A stretch of 64,000 nucleotides of DNA from the NCBI GenBank assembly GCA_027483505.1, contig JAIXUP010000009.1, forward strand, positions 186,001 to 250,000, written 5' to 3'. The position numbers were made by a program, and so were the translations under genes. The notes beneath the pieces were generated by a model, which was not told the origin of the DNA, made no database searches, and saw only the letters and a program-made list of their open reading frames with translations. Origin of the DNA: Hyphomicrobiales bacterium. GTDB taxonomy: Bacteria; Pseudomonadota; Alphaproteobacteria; Rhizobiales; Beijerinckiaceae. Position 1 is the stretch's first letter; each line of letters starts with the position of its first letter. This document shows positions 57,295-64,000 of the stretch, one piece after another.

Positions 57295-59121
57295 ATGAAC
57301 CAGCGCCCCGAACCTCAGGACTTCACACCCGAAGCCAATGTGACGTCGGTGCCCGAGCGGAGCGACGGTCTGACGCCGGCGGGCCTGCAGTCCCGGGCGA
57401 TGATGACGCGGCGGCGGCTCACCGTGCTGGTGCTGAATGTCGCTACCTTCGTTGCCCTGATGTGGGGGCTTTCGATCGTTCTCGCCGCCGGCGGCTGGAC
57501 CGTGATCGACGTGATCATCTTCGTGGCCTTTGGCTTCGGCGCGCCGTGGACCGTCCTCGGCTTCTGGAACGCCGTGATCGGGTTGTGGCTGCTGCACGGC
57601 GTCAGGGATGGCGTCGCGCGGGTCGCGCCCTTCGCCGCGGCAGGGCATTCCAACGATCCGATCACGCTGCGCACGGCGATCTTCATGACCCTGCGCAATG
57701 AGGATCCGGGCCGGGCGATCTTCCGCCTCAAGACCGTGAAGCAAAGCGTTGATGCGACGGGTTTTGGCGCGGCCTATGACTATTTCCTCCTGTCCGACAG
57801 CAATGACGAAACGGTGGCGGCGCGCGAGGAACTGCTGGCGCGGGAATGGGCGCGTGAGGTCGGCGATCCGTCCCGCGTGATCTATCGCCGCCGCACCGAC
57901 AACACCGGCTACAAGGCTGGCAATGTGCGCGAGTTCTGCGAGCGTTGGGGCGACCGCTACGAATTGATGCTGCCGCTCGATGCCGACAGCCTGATGTCCG
58001 GCGAGGCAATCATCGCCTACACCCGCATGATGCAGGCGCACCCGAAGCTCGGCATCCTGCAAAGCCTCGTCGTCGGCATGCCCTCGCAAAGCGCCTTCGC
58101 CCGCATCTTCCAGTTCGGCATGCGGCAGGGCATGCGCTCCTACACGATGGGTCAGGCTTGGTGGGTCGGCGACTGCGGTCCGTTCTGGGGCCACAATGCC
58201 TTCGTGCGCATCGCGCCGTTCCGTGACGCCTGCCATCTGCCGGTCCTGCCGGGCGGCCCTCCGCTGGGCGGCCATGTGATGAGCCATGACCAGGTCGAGG
58301 CGACGCTGATGCGCCGCGCCGGCTATGAGGTGCGTGTCCATCCCGAAGAGGGCGGTTCGTGGGAAGAGAACCCGCCGACCATGCTCGAATTCGCCAAGCG
58401 CGACCTGCGCTGGTGCCTCGGCAACCTGCAATACGTGAAGCTGATGGACATTCCGGGCCTCAAGCTGATGAGCCGCTTCCAGCTTGTCTGGGCCATCCTG
58501 ATGTTCGTCGGGCTGCCGGCCTGGACGCTGATGATCGCGCTGTTGCCATTCAAGGTGATCGAGGACAAGGGGCTGGCGTTTTATCCATCCGGTCTCGCCG
58601 CTTTCCTCTATGTGCTGTTCTTCGTGATGTATCTTTCGCCCAAGTTCGCTGGTGCCGCTGATATCCTGCTCACCAAGGGCGGCACGGCGCGCTGGGGCGG
58701 GACGGCGAGGTTCCTCGCGTCCGCCGCGATCGAACTGGTGTTCTCCTTCCTGCAGGGCGCGGTCTCGACATTCCGCACCACGATCTTCATGATCGGGCTC
58801 GCCTTTGGCAAATCGAAGATCGGCTGGAACGGCCAGTCGCGGGATGCGCAGTCGCTCTCGGTGATGACCGCCCTGCAAGGGCTTTGGCCGCACCTGCTGT
58901 TCGGCATCTATGTGATCGGGTCGCTGTGGTACCTCTCGCCACATGTGATGTGGTGGGCGATGCCGCTGCTGGCCGGCTATGTTCTGGCCGTGCCATTCGC
59001 CGTGATCACGGCGTCTCCCGCGCTTGGCCGCTGGTTCCAGAAGTCTGGGCTTTGCGCCATCCCCGAGGATGTCAGCGCGCCGCCGGAAGTCGAAGCCGTG
59101 CTGAAGGCTTCCCGCTCATGA
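57295..59121 (+). CDS. opgH: Glucans biosynthesis glucosyltransferase H
   Basis: The ATG at 57295 (MNQRPEPQDF) gives 608 residues; the frame open from 57091 runs through the MDR promoter region. This family 2 processive glucosyltransferase has two membrane helices near 45-90 and a GT2 domain with YRRRTDNTGYKAGN near 200-213 and the LPLDADSLM DxD-type site near 233-241. VEATLMRRAGYEV follows near 331-343, and several C-terminal helices end the protein. It makes the beta-glucan backbone of osmoregulated periplasmic glucans. It is shorter than E. coli OpgH (about 847), lacking the long N-terminal part. opgG is not adjacent. Confidence 0.93.
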   Translation: MNQRPEPQDFTPEANVTSVPERSDGLTPAGLQSRAMMTRRRLTVLVLNVATFVALMWGLSIVLAAGGWTVIDVIIFVAFGFGAPWTVLGFWNAVIGLWLLHGVRDGVARVAPFAAAGHSNDPITLRTAIFMTLRNEDPGRAIFRLKTVKQSVDATGFGAAYDYFLLSDSNDETVAAREELLAREWAREVGDPSRVIYRRRTDNTGYKAGNVREFCERWGDRYELMLPLDADSLMSGEAIIAYTRMMQAHPKLGILQSLVVGMPSQSAFARIFQFGMRQGMRSYTMGQAWWVGDCGPFWGHNAFVRIAPFRDACHLPVLPGGPPLGGHVMSHDQVEATLMRRAGYEVRVHPEEGGSWEENPPTMLEFAKRDLRWCLGNLQYVKLMDIPGLKLMSRFQLVWAILMFVGLPAWTLMIALLPFKVIEDKGLAFYPSGLAAFLYVLFFVMYLSPKFAGAADILLTKGGTARWGGTARFLASAAIELVFSFLQGAVSTFRTTIFMIGLAFGKSKIGWNGQSRDAQSLSVMTALQGLWPHLLFGIYVIGSLWYLSPHVMWWAMPLLAGYVLAVPFAVITASPALGRWFQKSGLCAIPEDVSAPPEVEAVLKASRS

Positions 59122-59879
59122 ACGCGCGTGTTGCCCTGCCGAAAGGAACGGCGAAATCGCTGCATCGCTCATTGCGCGTCTACCATGGCGACAAGAGCCG
59201 CCAGCCCGCGATGGATGCGATGTATGCGCGCTTCGTGAAGCCCGGCCAGCTCGCCTTCGACATCGGCAGCCATGTGGGGGACCGCATCTCGTCCTTCCGG
59301 CGGCTTGGCGCGAAGGTCGTGGCGCTGGAGCCGCAGCCCGGCTGTGCGCGCGCCATCCGGCTGATCCATGGCCGTGATGTCAACGTCACGCTGGTGCAGG
59401 CCGCTTGCGGCAAGGTGGCCGGCGAGGTTGTGCTGAAGGTCAACTCAGCCAACCCGACCGTGTCGACCGCCTCCGATGACTTCGTCAAGGCCGCTGCGGG
59501 CGCGGGGGGCTGGGAAACCCAGGTCTGGGATCATGCCATCACCGTGCCTTGCGTGACGCTGGACGGGCTGATCGCCGTCCATGGTGTGCCGGCCTTCATC
59601 AAGGTGGATGTCGAGGGTTTCGAGCTTGCCGTGCTGGAGGGACTGTCGACGCCTGTCGCCGCGCTGTCCTTCGAGTTCACCACGATCCAGCGCGATGTTG
59701 CCTATGCCTGCATCGAATGCCTGCAGGATCTCGGCGACTATCGCTTCGATCTCGCGCTTGGCGAAAGCCAGGAGATGGAATTTGACAAGGCGATCAGCGC
59801 TGACGAGATGATCCTGCACATCCAGTCCTTGCCGCATGACGCGAACTCGGGCGATGTCTATGCGGTGTTGCAGACGTAG
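59118..59879 (+). CDS. FkbM family methyltransferase
   Basis: The 253-residue product overlaps opgH by 4 bases (ATGA). FkbM motifs: LAFDIGSHVGDRISSF near 45-60, VVALEPQPGCARAI near 66-79 and PAFIKVDVEGFELAVLEGL near 159-177. It lacks a signal sequence, so it acts in the cytoplasm. Coupling to opgH suggests that it O-methylates a glucan precursor or a sugar donor, a decoration not described for this glucan class to my knowledge. It is the second FkbM gene in the window and is not a close copy of the one at 29.5 kb. Confidence 0.85.
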   Translation: MNARVALPKGTAKSLHRSLRVYHGDKSRQPAMDAMYARFVKPGQLAFDIGSHVGDRISSFRRLGAKVVALEPQPGCARAIRLIHGRDVNVTLVQAACGKVAGEVVLKVNSANPTVSTASDDFVKAAAGAGGWETQVWDHAITVPCVTLDGLIAVHGVPAFIKVDVEGFELAVLEGLSTPVAALSFEFTTIQRDVAYACIECLQDLGDYRFDLALGESQEMEFDKAISADEMILHIQSLPHDANSGDVYAVLQT

Positions 59880-60004
59880 TTCGCTTGCGATGTCATCCTT
59901 CGGCGGGCTCGGGATGAGGATCCGTGGGCTCGGCCAACCAGCAATCCTCATGGTGAGCCTGTCGAACCATGAGTTCCAGTTCGCACAGTAAAGAGGTCAT
60001 CCAT
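59880..60004 (+). repeat. Dispersed-repeat-like hairpins between FkbM and the periplasmic protein gene
   Basis: TCATGGT (59948-59954) and ACCATGA (59966-59972) flank GAGCCTGTCGA. This is the common alphaproteobacterial intergenic repeat with a TCGACAGGCTCACCATGA-like core (seen on the minus strand). Just upstream, TCATCC (59894-59899) and GGATGA (59912-59917) form a second, smaller stem. The pair lies in the 125-bp gap inside an otherwise tight operon. Confidence 0.65.
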
Positions 60005-60982
60005 ATGCTCCGCATCACCGCCACCCTCGCCGCCATCGCCTTCAGCGCCTCGGCCTTCGCGGCCTCGCTCGATGCCGTGCCGGTGACGGTGATCAACGAG
60101 TCCGAGCCGGTGTTGTGCGCGGAGAAGGACAACATCACCATCAAGACCATTTCGCCTGAAGTCCGGCGCTTCCGCATCGAGGCGGCGCATCCGCCCTATA
60201 TCGGCGGGCTGGTGAAGGACAATTGGGAGGCCGACTGGACCGCCTGCGACATGACCGGCGATCCCGTGTTCGCCGCGCCGGTGCCGCCGCGCCGGATCAC
60301 CTTCTACGAGAGCATCGAGTACTGGCTTGTGGGCTACACCTTCCCGACCTTCTGGCGCCCTGCCGACACCACGTTCCGGGTCGGTGACCGGGTCGAGAAG
60401 GGCCTGCATCTCGTGCAGCTGTGGAAGCTCGGCAAGGACAAGTCGTATGAGGTGCTGGTGGTCTATCCGCAGGATGGCTACTGGCGCGCGCGTCCGATGC
60501 CGCCGGCGCATCTCAGATTCAACGCCTATGGCTCGTCCTTCCTGTTCGGACCCGTCGAGCAGGAGGGCCGTCCTGTGGTGAACATCAGCGAGATCGTCTT
60601 TGATCCGAAGACGCTCGAATTCAAGATGACGTTCAAGGATGGCAATTCCGGCTCCCTGAAGCTGGAGAGCGTCGACGAGAACCGCATGGTGCTCGACGCG
60701 GTGCTCGACAAGCCGGTGACTGGCGGCAAGGCTTTCGCCGCGCTTCGCTCGATGTACGTCACCGATTTCAACAATGACGTGTCGCGCGTCGCCGTCCGCG
60801 AGCCCGGCGCAAGGCGCTGGCGCGAGGAGCACATCCTCGACTTCACCAAGGCGCAGGCCACGGATGTGTGGATGGGGCGGCTGACCCATTCGCAGCACAA
60901 CACCTCCTCGCCGGACCACGTCTTCAAGGGCTTCACGAAGGACCCCGTTCGCCCCGAGGTGGCAGCCCCGAAGAAGCCCTGA
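60005..60982 (+). CDS. Periplasmic protein of unknown function
   Basis: AAAGAGG precedes ATG 60005; the 325-residue product begins with a signal peptide (MLRITATLAAIAFSASAFAA, cut near residue 20). The mature protein is mostly beta-predicted, with one short Cys pair (VLCAEKD near 35 and TACDMTG near 80) that could form a disulfide. No family is recognised. It is adjacent to opgH-FkbM and overlaps the glucokinase gene by one base (TGATG), so a role in periplasmic glucan handling is an inference from context. It is not OpgG, which is longer and has a known fold. Confidence 0.75.
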   Translation: MLRITATLAAIAFSASAFAASLDAVPVTVINESEPVLCAEKDNITIKTISPEVRRFRIEAAHPPYIGGLVKDNWEADWTACDMTGDPVFAAPVPPRRITFYESIEYWLVGYTFPTFWRPADTTFRVGDRVEKGLHLVQLWKLGKDKSYEVLVVYPQDGYWRARPMPPAHLRFNAYGSSFLFGPVEQEGRPVVNISEIVFDPKTLEFKMTFKDGNSGSLKLESVDENRMVLDAVLDKPVTGGKAFAALRSMYVTDFNNDVSRVAVREPGARRWREEHILDFTKAQATDVWMGRLTHSQHNTSSPDHVFKGFTKDPVRPEVAAPKKP

Positions 60983-61968
60983 TGTCCCCGCTGCCCCATC
61001 CGCTGCTCGTCGCCGACATTGGCGGCACCAATTGCCGTGTGGCGATCGTTGATGCGCCGGGCGAGCCGCCGCGCACGGTCGGGCGCCTTTCCACCAAGGC
61101 CGAGCCGAGTTGCGAGGCGGCGCTGCTGCGTGCGCTCGCCGGGGCCGGCGCTGCACCACGATCAGCTCTTCTGGCTGTGGGCGGGCCTGTCATCGGGCAT
61201 CATGCCGAGTTGACCAATGCCGGCTGGAGCTTCGATGCGCTGTCGCTGATGGCGGCGCTGGGCGTCGAGAACGGGTTGCTCCTGAATGATTTCGAGGCGC
61301 TCGCCACCTGCCTGCCAGTCCTGGGGCCTGACGACCTGACGCCGATCTGTCCCGGTGCGCCAGCCGAGGGCGCGCGGCTCATCCTGGGGCCGGGCACCGG
61401 CTTTGGAGCGGCGGCCCTGGTGGGCCACGAGGGCCGTTACACGATCCTGCCGACCGAGGCCGGCCATATCGAACTGGGTCCGGTCACGGAGGAGGAGTTT
61501 GCGCTCTGGCCGCTGCTGGAGCGCGTCGAGGAGCGCGTCACGGTCGAAAGCGTGCTGTCAGGCTCGGGGCTGGCGCGCCTCGATGCGGCCTTGCGGCGGC
61601 GTGGCGGCACCGCTGCGCTGTGCCTCGATGGTGCGATGGTCAGTGTCCGGGCCGAGGCGGGCGATGTGGTCGCGCAGGGGGCGATCCGCCTTTTCGGCCG
61701 GCTGCTGGCGCGCGTCGCCGGTGATCTGGCGTTGGCCTACAAGGCGGTCGGCGGCGTGTTCATCGCCGGCGGCATCGCCCCCAGGCTGTTGCCGCTGTTT
61801 GACCTGCCGGAGATTCGCAGGGCCTTTTCCCACAAGCCGCCCATGGGCGCGCTGATGGATGCGGCCCCGCTCTGGCTGGTCACCGGCCCCGCTCCTGCCG
61901 AGCGCGGCCTTGCAAAGGTGGCGCTTGATCCGGCCGCCTTCGGGCTTGATAACCGGCTCTGGGTTTGA
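60982..61968 (+). CDS. glk: Glucokinase
   Basis: The 328-residue product has the hexokinase-fold phosphate-1 motif LLVADIGGTNCRVAI near 8-22, the LLNDFEALATCLP segment near 97-109 and GPGTGFGAAAL near 126-136. TEAGHIELGP near 152-161 contains the catalytic Glu/His pair. It belongs to the Glk (PF02685) group rather than ROK. It phosphorylates glucose, possibly glucose released from periplasmic glucan turnover or trehalose. One-base overlap with the periplasmic protein gene indicates coupling; a hairpin follows at 61972-62001. Confidence 0.93.
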   Translation: MSPLPHPLLVADIGGTNCRVAIVDAPGEPPRTVGRLSTKAEPSCEAALLRALAGAGAAPRSALLAVGGPVIGHHAELTNAGWSFDALSLMAALGVENGLLLNDFEALATCLPVLGPDDLTPICPGAPAEGARLILGPGTGFGAAALVGHEGRYTILPTEAGHIELGPVTEEEFALWPLLERVEERVTVESVLSGSGLARLDAALRRRGGTAALCLDGAMVSVRAEAGDVVAQGAIRLFGRLLARVAGDLALAYKAVGGVFIAGGIAPRLLPLFDLPEIRRAFSHKPPMGALMDAAPLWLVTGPAPAERGLAKVALDPAAFGLDNRLWV

Positions 61969-61971
61969 TCT

Positions 61972-62001
61972 GTGTCATCTCCGGCGCGTCCGGAATGACA
62001 C
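61972..62001 (+). terminator. Hairpin after glk
   Basis: GTGTCAT (61972-61978) pairs with ATGACAC (61995-62001) and TCCGG (61980-61984) with CCGGA (61990-61994) around CGCGT, with one bulged C. No T tract follows, so it may be a weak terminator or a REP-like stem. It lies between the glk stop and the SDR gene. Confidence 0.5.
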
Positions 62002-62020
62002 CGATACTTGGGGGGAACTC

Positions 62021-62767
62021 ATGCGACTGAAAAGCAAGGTGGCGCTGGTGACCGGCGCGGGGCAGGGCTTTGGTCAGGGCATCGCCGAGACGTTCGCGCG
62101 CGAGGGGGCGAAGGTCGCGGTGGTCGATCTTGATCTCGACAAGGCGAAGGCGGTCGCCAAGGCGATCGGGCGGCGCGCCTTTGCGATCAAGGCGGATGTC
62201 TCGAAGGCGCGCGATGTCGAACGCATGGTGGCCGCCACGATCAAGCGCTTCGGCGACCTTGGGATCATCGTCAACAATGCCGGCATCAGTCATCGCAACC
62301 GACCGTTGATGGAGGTGACGGAAGCCGAGTTCGACCGGGTCTTCGCGGTCAACGTCAAGTCGATCTTCCTGACCACCCAGGCGGTCGTGCCGCATTTCCG
62401 CGCCCGCGGCGGCGGAGTGATCTGCAACATCGGCTCGACGGCGGGCATCAGGCCGAGGCCGGGCCTGACCTGGTACAACGCTTCGAAGGGCGCGGTGAAT
62501 CTGGTGTCGAAGTCACTGGCGGTTGAACTGGCGCCCGACCGGATCAGGGTCGTGGCCATCGCGCCCGTGGCGGGCGAGACGCCGCTGCTCGCCACCTTCA
62601 TGGGCGAGGATACACCCGAGAAGCGGGCGCAGTTCCGCGCCTCGATCCCGCTCGGCCGTCTGTCGACGCCGCAGGACATCGCCAATGCCTGCCTGTTCGT
62701 CTGTTCGGACGAGGCGGCGATGGTGACCGGGGCCGTGCTCGAGGTCGATGGCGGGCGCTGTATCTAG
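62021..62767 (+). CDS. SDR family oxidoreductase
   Basis: GGGGGGAA precedes ATG 62021; the 248-residue product is a classical short-chain dehydrogenase. TGAGQGFGQG near 11-20 binds NAD(P); NNAG near 86-89, Ser in NIGSTAG near 136-142 and YNASKGAVN near 153-161 give the catalytic set. Substrate is unknown; FabG-like or glucose 1-dehydrogenase-like enzymes are similar. Its stop overlaps the opposite metallophosphoesterase stop by 3 bases. Confidence 0.88.
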   Translation: MRLKSKVALVTGAGQGFGQGIAETFAREGAKVAVVDLDLDKAKAVAKAIGRRAFAIKADVSKARDVERMVAATIKRFGDLGIIVNNAGISHRNRPLMEVTEAEFDRVFAVNVKSIFLTTQAVVPHFRARGGGVICNIGSTAGIRPRPGLTWYNASKGAVNLVSKSLAVELAPDRIRVVAIAPVAGETPLLATFMGEDTPEKRAQFRASIPLGRLSTPQDIANACLFVCSDEAAMVTGAVLEVDGGRCI

Positions 62768-63675
62768 GGAGCCTTGAGCACGCTTTGGTCCAGCAGGCCG
62801 ATCCCGCCCGTGGGCGTCAGGCCGCGGCGCTCCAGCGTGATCGGACCATCGCCGAAGCGGAACAGGTGCCAGCCGGCGTGTTCGCCATGGCCGCGTGGTC
62901 CCATCGAGCATGATGCCACGCCGACGACCGGGATCATGTGCGATGGCCCATTGAGCCAGGCGAGCGAGGTGCGGTGGTTGTGGCCGTGCACGACGAGTTC
63001 GGCGCCAGCCCTCGCAAGCATGGCCTCCAATGCCGCCGCGTCCTTGAGTTCGCGACCCGGCTTGGCCCCTCCGATCTGAGGCGGGTGGTGGATCAGGATC
63101 ACGCGGGTGAGCCCCTGCCGGCCGGCGTAGTGCAGCAGCATTTCGGCCTTTTCGAGCTGGTCTGCTCCCAGCCGGCCCCAGGCCATCAGGGGGCCTGTCG
63201 GAACGGCCGAGGTGAGGCCGATCAAGGCCAGCGGCCCGCGGCGCTTCAGCCAGGGATAACCCGTTGCGCCGTCGTCCGAGGTGGACCATGGCCGCATGTG
63301 GTCGTCCAGCGCGTGCAGGCTTGCCGGGACATAGGCGTCATGATTGCCGGGCACAAAGCTGACGCGGTCCCTCGGGCCGAGGCGGCCGAGAAAGGCGGTG
63401 GCGGTCGGGAACTCGGCTGCAAGGCCGATATGGGTCACGTCCCCGGTGCAGGCGATGTGATCGGGATTGTGCGCCGCGATGTCGTCAAGAACGCGCCCGA
63501 GCAGGGCCATGTCGTGCAGCCGCCGGCGCGAGCGCACCCAGTTGGCATAACCGATGGCGCGCTTGCCCATCAGATCGACCGGCCTGATCCTCGGCATCGG
63601 GTTGAGGTGTGGGTCGGAGAGATGCGCGAGCGTGAAAACCAAGGCTGGCCCCTGTTGCTTGTCGGGACCCTGCAT
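62764..63675 (-). CDS. Calcineurin-like metallophosphoesterase
   Basis: The product has about 303 residues. Metal-site motifs of the family are in order: LSDPHL near 18-23, ACTGDVTH near 77-84, PGNHD near 108-112, LIHHPP near 194-199 and VHGHNHR near 231-237. It resembles CpdA-type (class III) phosphodiesterases but acts on an unknown phosphoester. Start: ATG 63675 lies only 8 bases from a terminator hairpin and has no ribosome site; a TTG at 63642 has AGGGG upstream and could be the real start, still ahead of the first metal motif. Confidence 0.85.
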   Translation of the reverse strand: MQGPDKQQGPALVFTLAHLSDPHLNPMPRIRPVDLMGKRAIGYANWVRSRRRLHDMALLGRVLDDIAAHNPDHIACTGDVTHIGLAAEFPTATAFLGRLGPRDRVSFVPGNHDAYVPASLHALDDHMRPWSTSDDGATGYPWLKRRGPLALIGLTSAVPTGPLMAWGRLGADQLEKAEMLLHYAGRQGLTRVILIHHPPQIGGAKPGRELKDAAALEAMLARAGAELVVHGHNHRTSLAWLNGPSHMIPVVGVASCSMGPRGHGEHAGWHLFRFGDGPITLERRGLTPTGGIGLLDQSVLKAP

Positions 63676-63678
63676 CAG

Positions 63679-63705
63679 CAAAAAGCCCCGGACTGATCCG
63701 GGGCT
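63679..63705 (-). terminator. Hairpin terminator after the small gene, next to the phosphoesterase start
   Basis: AGCCCCGGA (63684-63692), loop CTGA and TCCGGGGCT (63697-63705) form a perfect 9-bp GC stem. On the minus strand a T tract (TTTTT, with the last arm base) follows. It terminates transcripts from the small gene at 63758-63877 and abuts the phosphoesterase start, so it may act as an attenuator for that gene. Confidence 0.75.
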
Positions 63706-63757
63706 TGGCCTGTCAGACGCTGCCAGTCAAGCCATCAGGGCCTGAACCGCGTCGGCT

Positions 63758-63877
63758 TCAGCTGCCGGTTCGGGGGATCAGCGCCGACACGATCACCGGA
63801 TCGGTCAACGTCACGGCCGGCTGCCATACATAGGCCTTGGGCGCGGTGAACATGGAAATCAGGGTTGCGAGAAACAT
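63758..63877 (-). CDS. Small protein of 39 residues, unknown
   Basis: This short frame is on the minus strand with ATG at 63877-63875 and TGA at 63760-63758. AAAGGA lies 9 bases before the ATG and a rho-independent terminator follows 52 bp after the stop, which together support a real transcript. The peptide begins MFLATLISMFTAPKAYVW and ends PRTGS; the N-terminal dozen residues are hydrophobic and could insert in the membrane. No family is recognised. A palindrome, ACTATG-AACCG-CATAGT, at 63935-63951 lies upstream. It could also be a leader peptide for the phosphoesterase gene. Confidence 0.55.
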   Translation of the reverse strand: MFLATLISMFTAPKAYVWQPAVTLTDPVIVSALIPRTGS

Positions 63878-64000
63878 GGTCGTGGTCCTTTGATTCGGTG
63901 GGTCACTGCGACCTGCGTGGCCGCTCCTGACATCACTATGAACCGCATAGTCTTCATTTGTGTTGCAAGAATGGCATGTCTTGGCTGTATCTTGGATCTA
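63878..64000. other. Upstream region of the small gene, to window end
   Basis: The last 123 bp hold the probable promoter of the 39-codon gene and an inverted repeat, ACTATG-N5-CATAGT (63935-63940, 63946-63951), that may be an operator. A plus-strand frame from ATG 63939 is open to the end of the window (about 20 codons) but has no ribosome site and is not called. Confidence 0.4.

Overview
The window is GC-rich chromosomal DNA from an alphaproteobacterium, most likely of the Hyphomicrobiales (Rhizobiales) or a near relative. The reasons are a Caulobacter-type flagellar regulatory set (sciP, flbD, flbE/fliH), ctrA and chpT, GANTC sites crowded upstream of ctrA, a PmtA-type phospholipid methyltransferase, a DUF1134 (EipA-like) envelope protein and dispersed palindromic repeats of a rhizobial look. 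Genus cannot be set from the sequence alone. No prophage, transposase, rRNA or CRISPR array was seen; one tRNA (anticodon CAT) is present.

Layout. 1-8.2 kb: end of an MlrC-like peptidase gene, a 3-hydroxyisobutyrate-dehydrogenase-like gene and an aldehyde dehydrogenase, facing a polar amino acid ABC transporter operon that has an M14-type deacylase gene inside it; an RpiR regulator is divergent from the operon. 8.2-13.3 kb: protocatechuate/beta-ketoadipate operon pcaI-pcaJ-pcaH-pcaG-pcaL with a divergent IclR (PcaR-like) regulator and a PcaR-type operator; pcaD and pcaC are fused and pcaB is absent. 13.3-16.2 kb: idonate/5-ketogluconate dehydrogenases, an Lrp regulator, a DUF6356 protein and the tRNA. 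16.2-18.0 kb: pmtA and mnmA. 18.3-26.1 kb: flagellar cluster fliK-flgD-sciP-fliF-fliG-fliH(flbE)-fliN-flbD. 26.3-30.5 kb: acyl-CoA synthetase, BASS transporter, a Tat-exported Arg/Tyr repeat protein and an FkbM methyltransferase, lying between flbD and flhA. 30.7-32.9 kb: flhA. 33.0-36.2 kb: an AT-richer lipoprotein gene, cupin, MprF-like membrane protein, DUF305 and GNAT. 36.2-39.2 kb: fliJ, fliI and divergent ctrA. 39.3-45.8 kb: chpT-cheA-cheW-cheY-cheB-cheR on the minus strand. 45.9-49.5 kb: cysQ-like, YHS-domain, DUF1134 and coiled-coil genes. 49.5-57.2 kb: a minus-strand block with a large membrane protein, a RibA paralogue, a methyltransferase, a glycosyltransferase, a PTPS homologue with an altered metal site and an MDR dehydrogenase; this looks like an uncharacterised pterin- or pyrimidine-derived metabolite pathway. 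57.3-62.0 kb: opgH, FkbM, a periplasmic protein and glucokinase. 62.0-64.0 kb: SDR, metallophosphoesterase and a 39-codon small gene with its own hairpin terminator.

How it fits together. Four members of the alphaproteobacterial cell-cycle/flagellar circuit (ChpT, CtrA, SciP, FlbD) sit with the flagellar export, motor and chemotaxis genes they control. TTAACCAC elements and TTAA-N7-(C/T)TAA elements recur before sciP, fliF, flhA, fliI and ctrA, and fliF and flhA share a gap-free promoter block of about 31 bp. The metabolic ends of the window suggest a heterotroph that uses aromatic acids, sugar acids and acylated amino acids.

The most likely undescribed system is the RibA/PTPS/MDR/GT4/methyltransferase block at 49.5-57.2 kb. 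Its PTPS homologue keeps the distal catalytic glutamates but lacks the Cys and the third zinc His of the classical motif.
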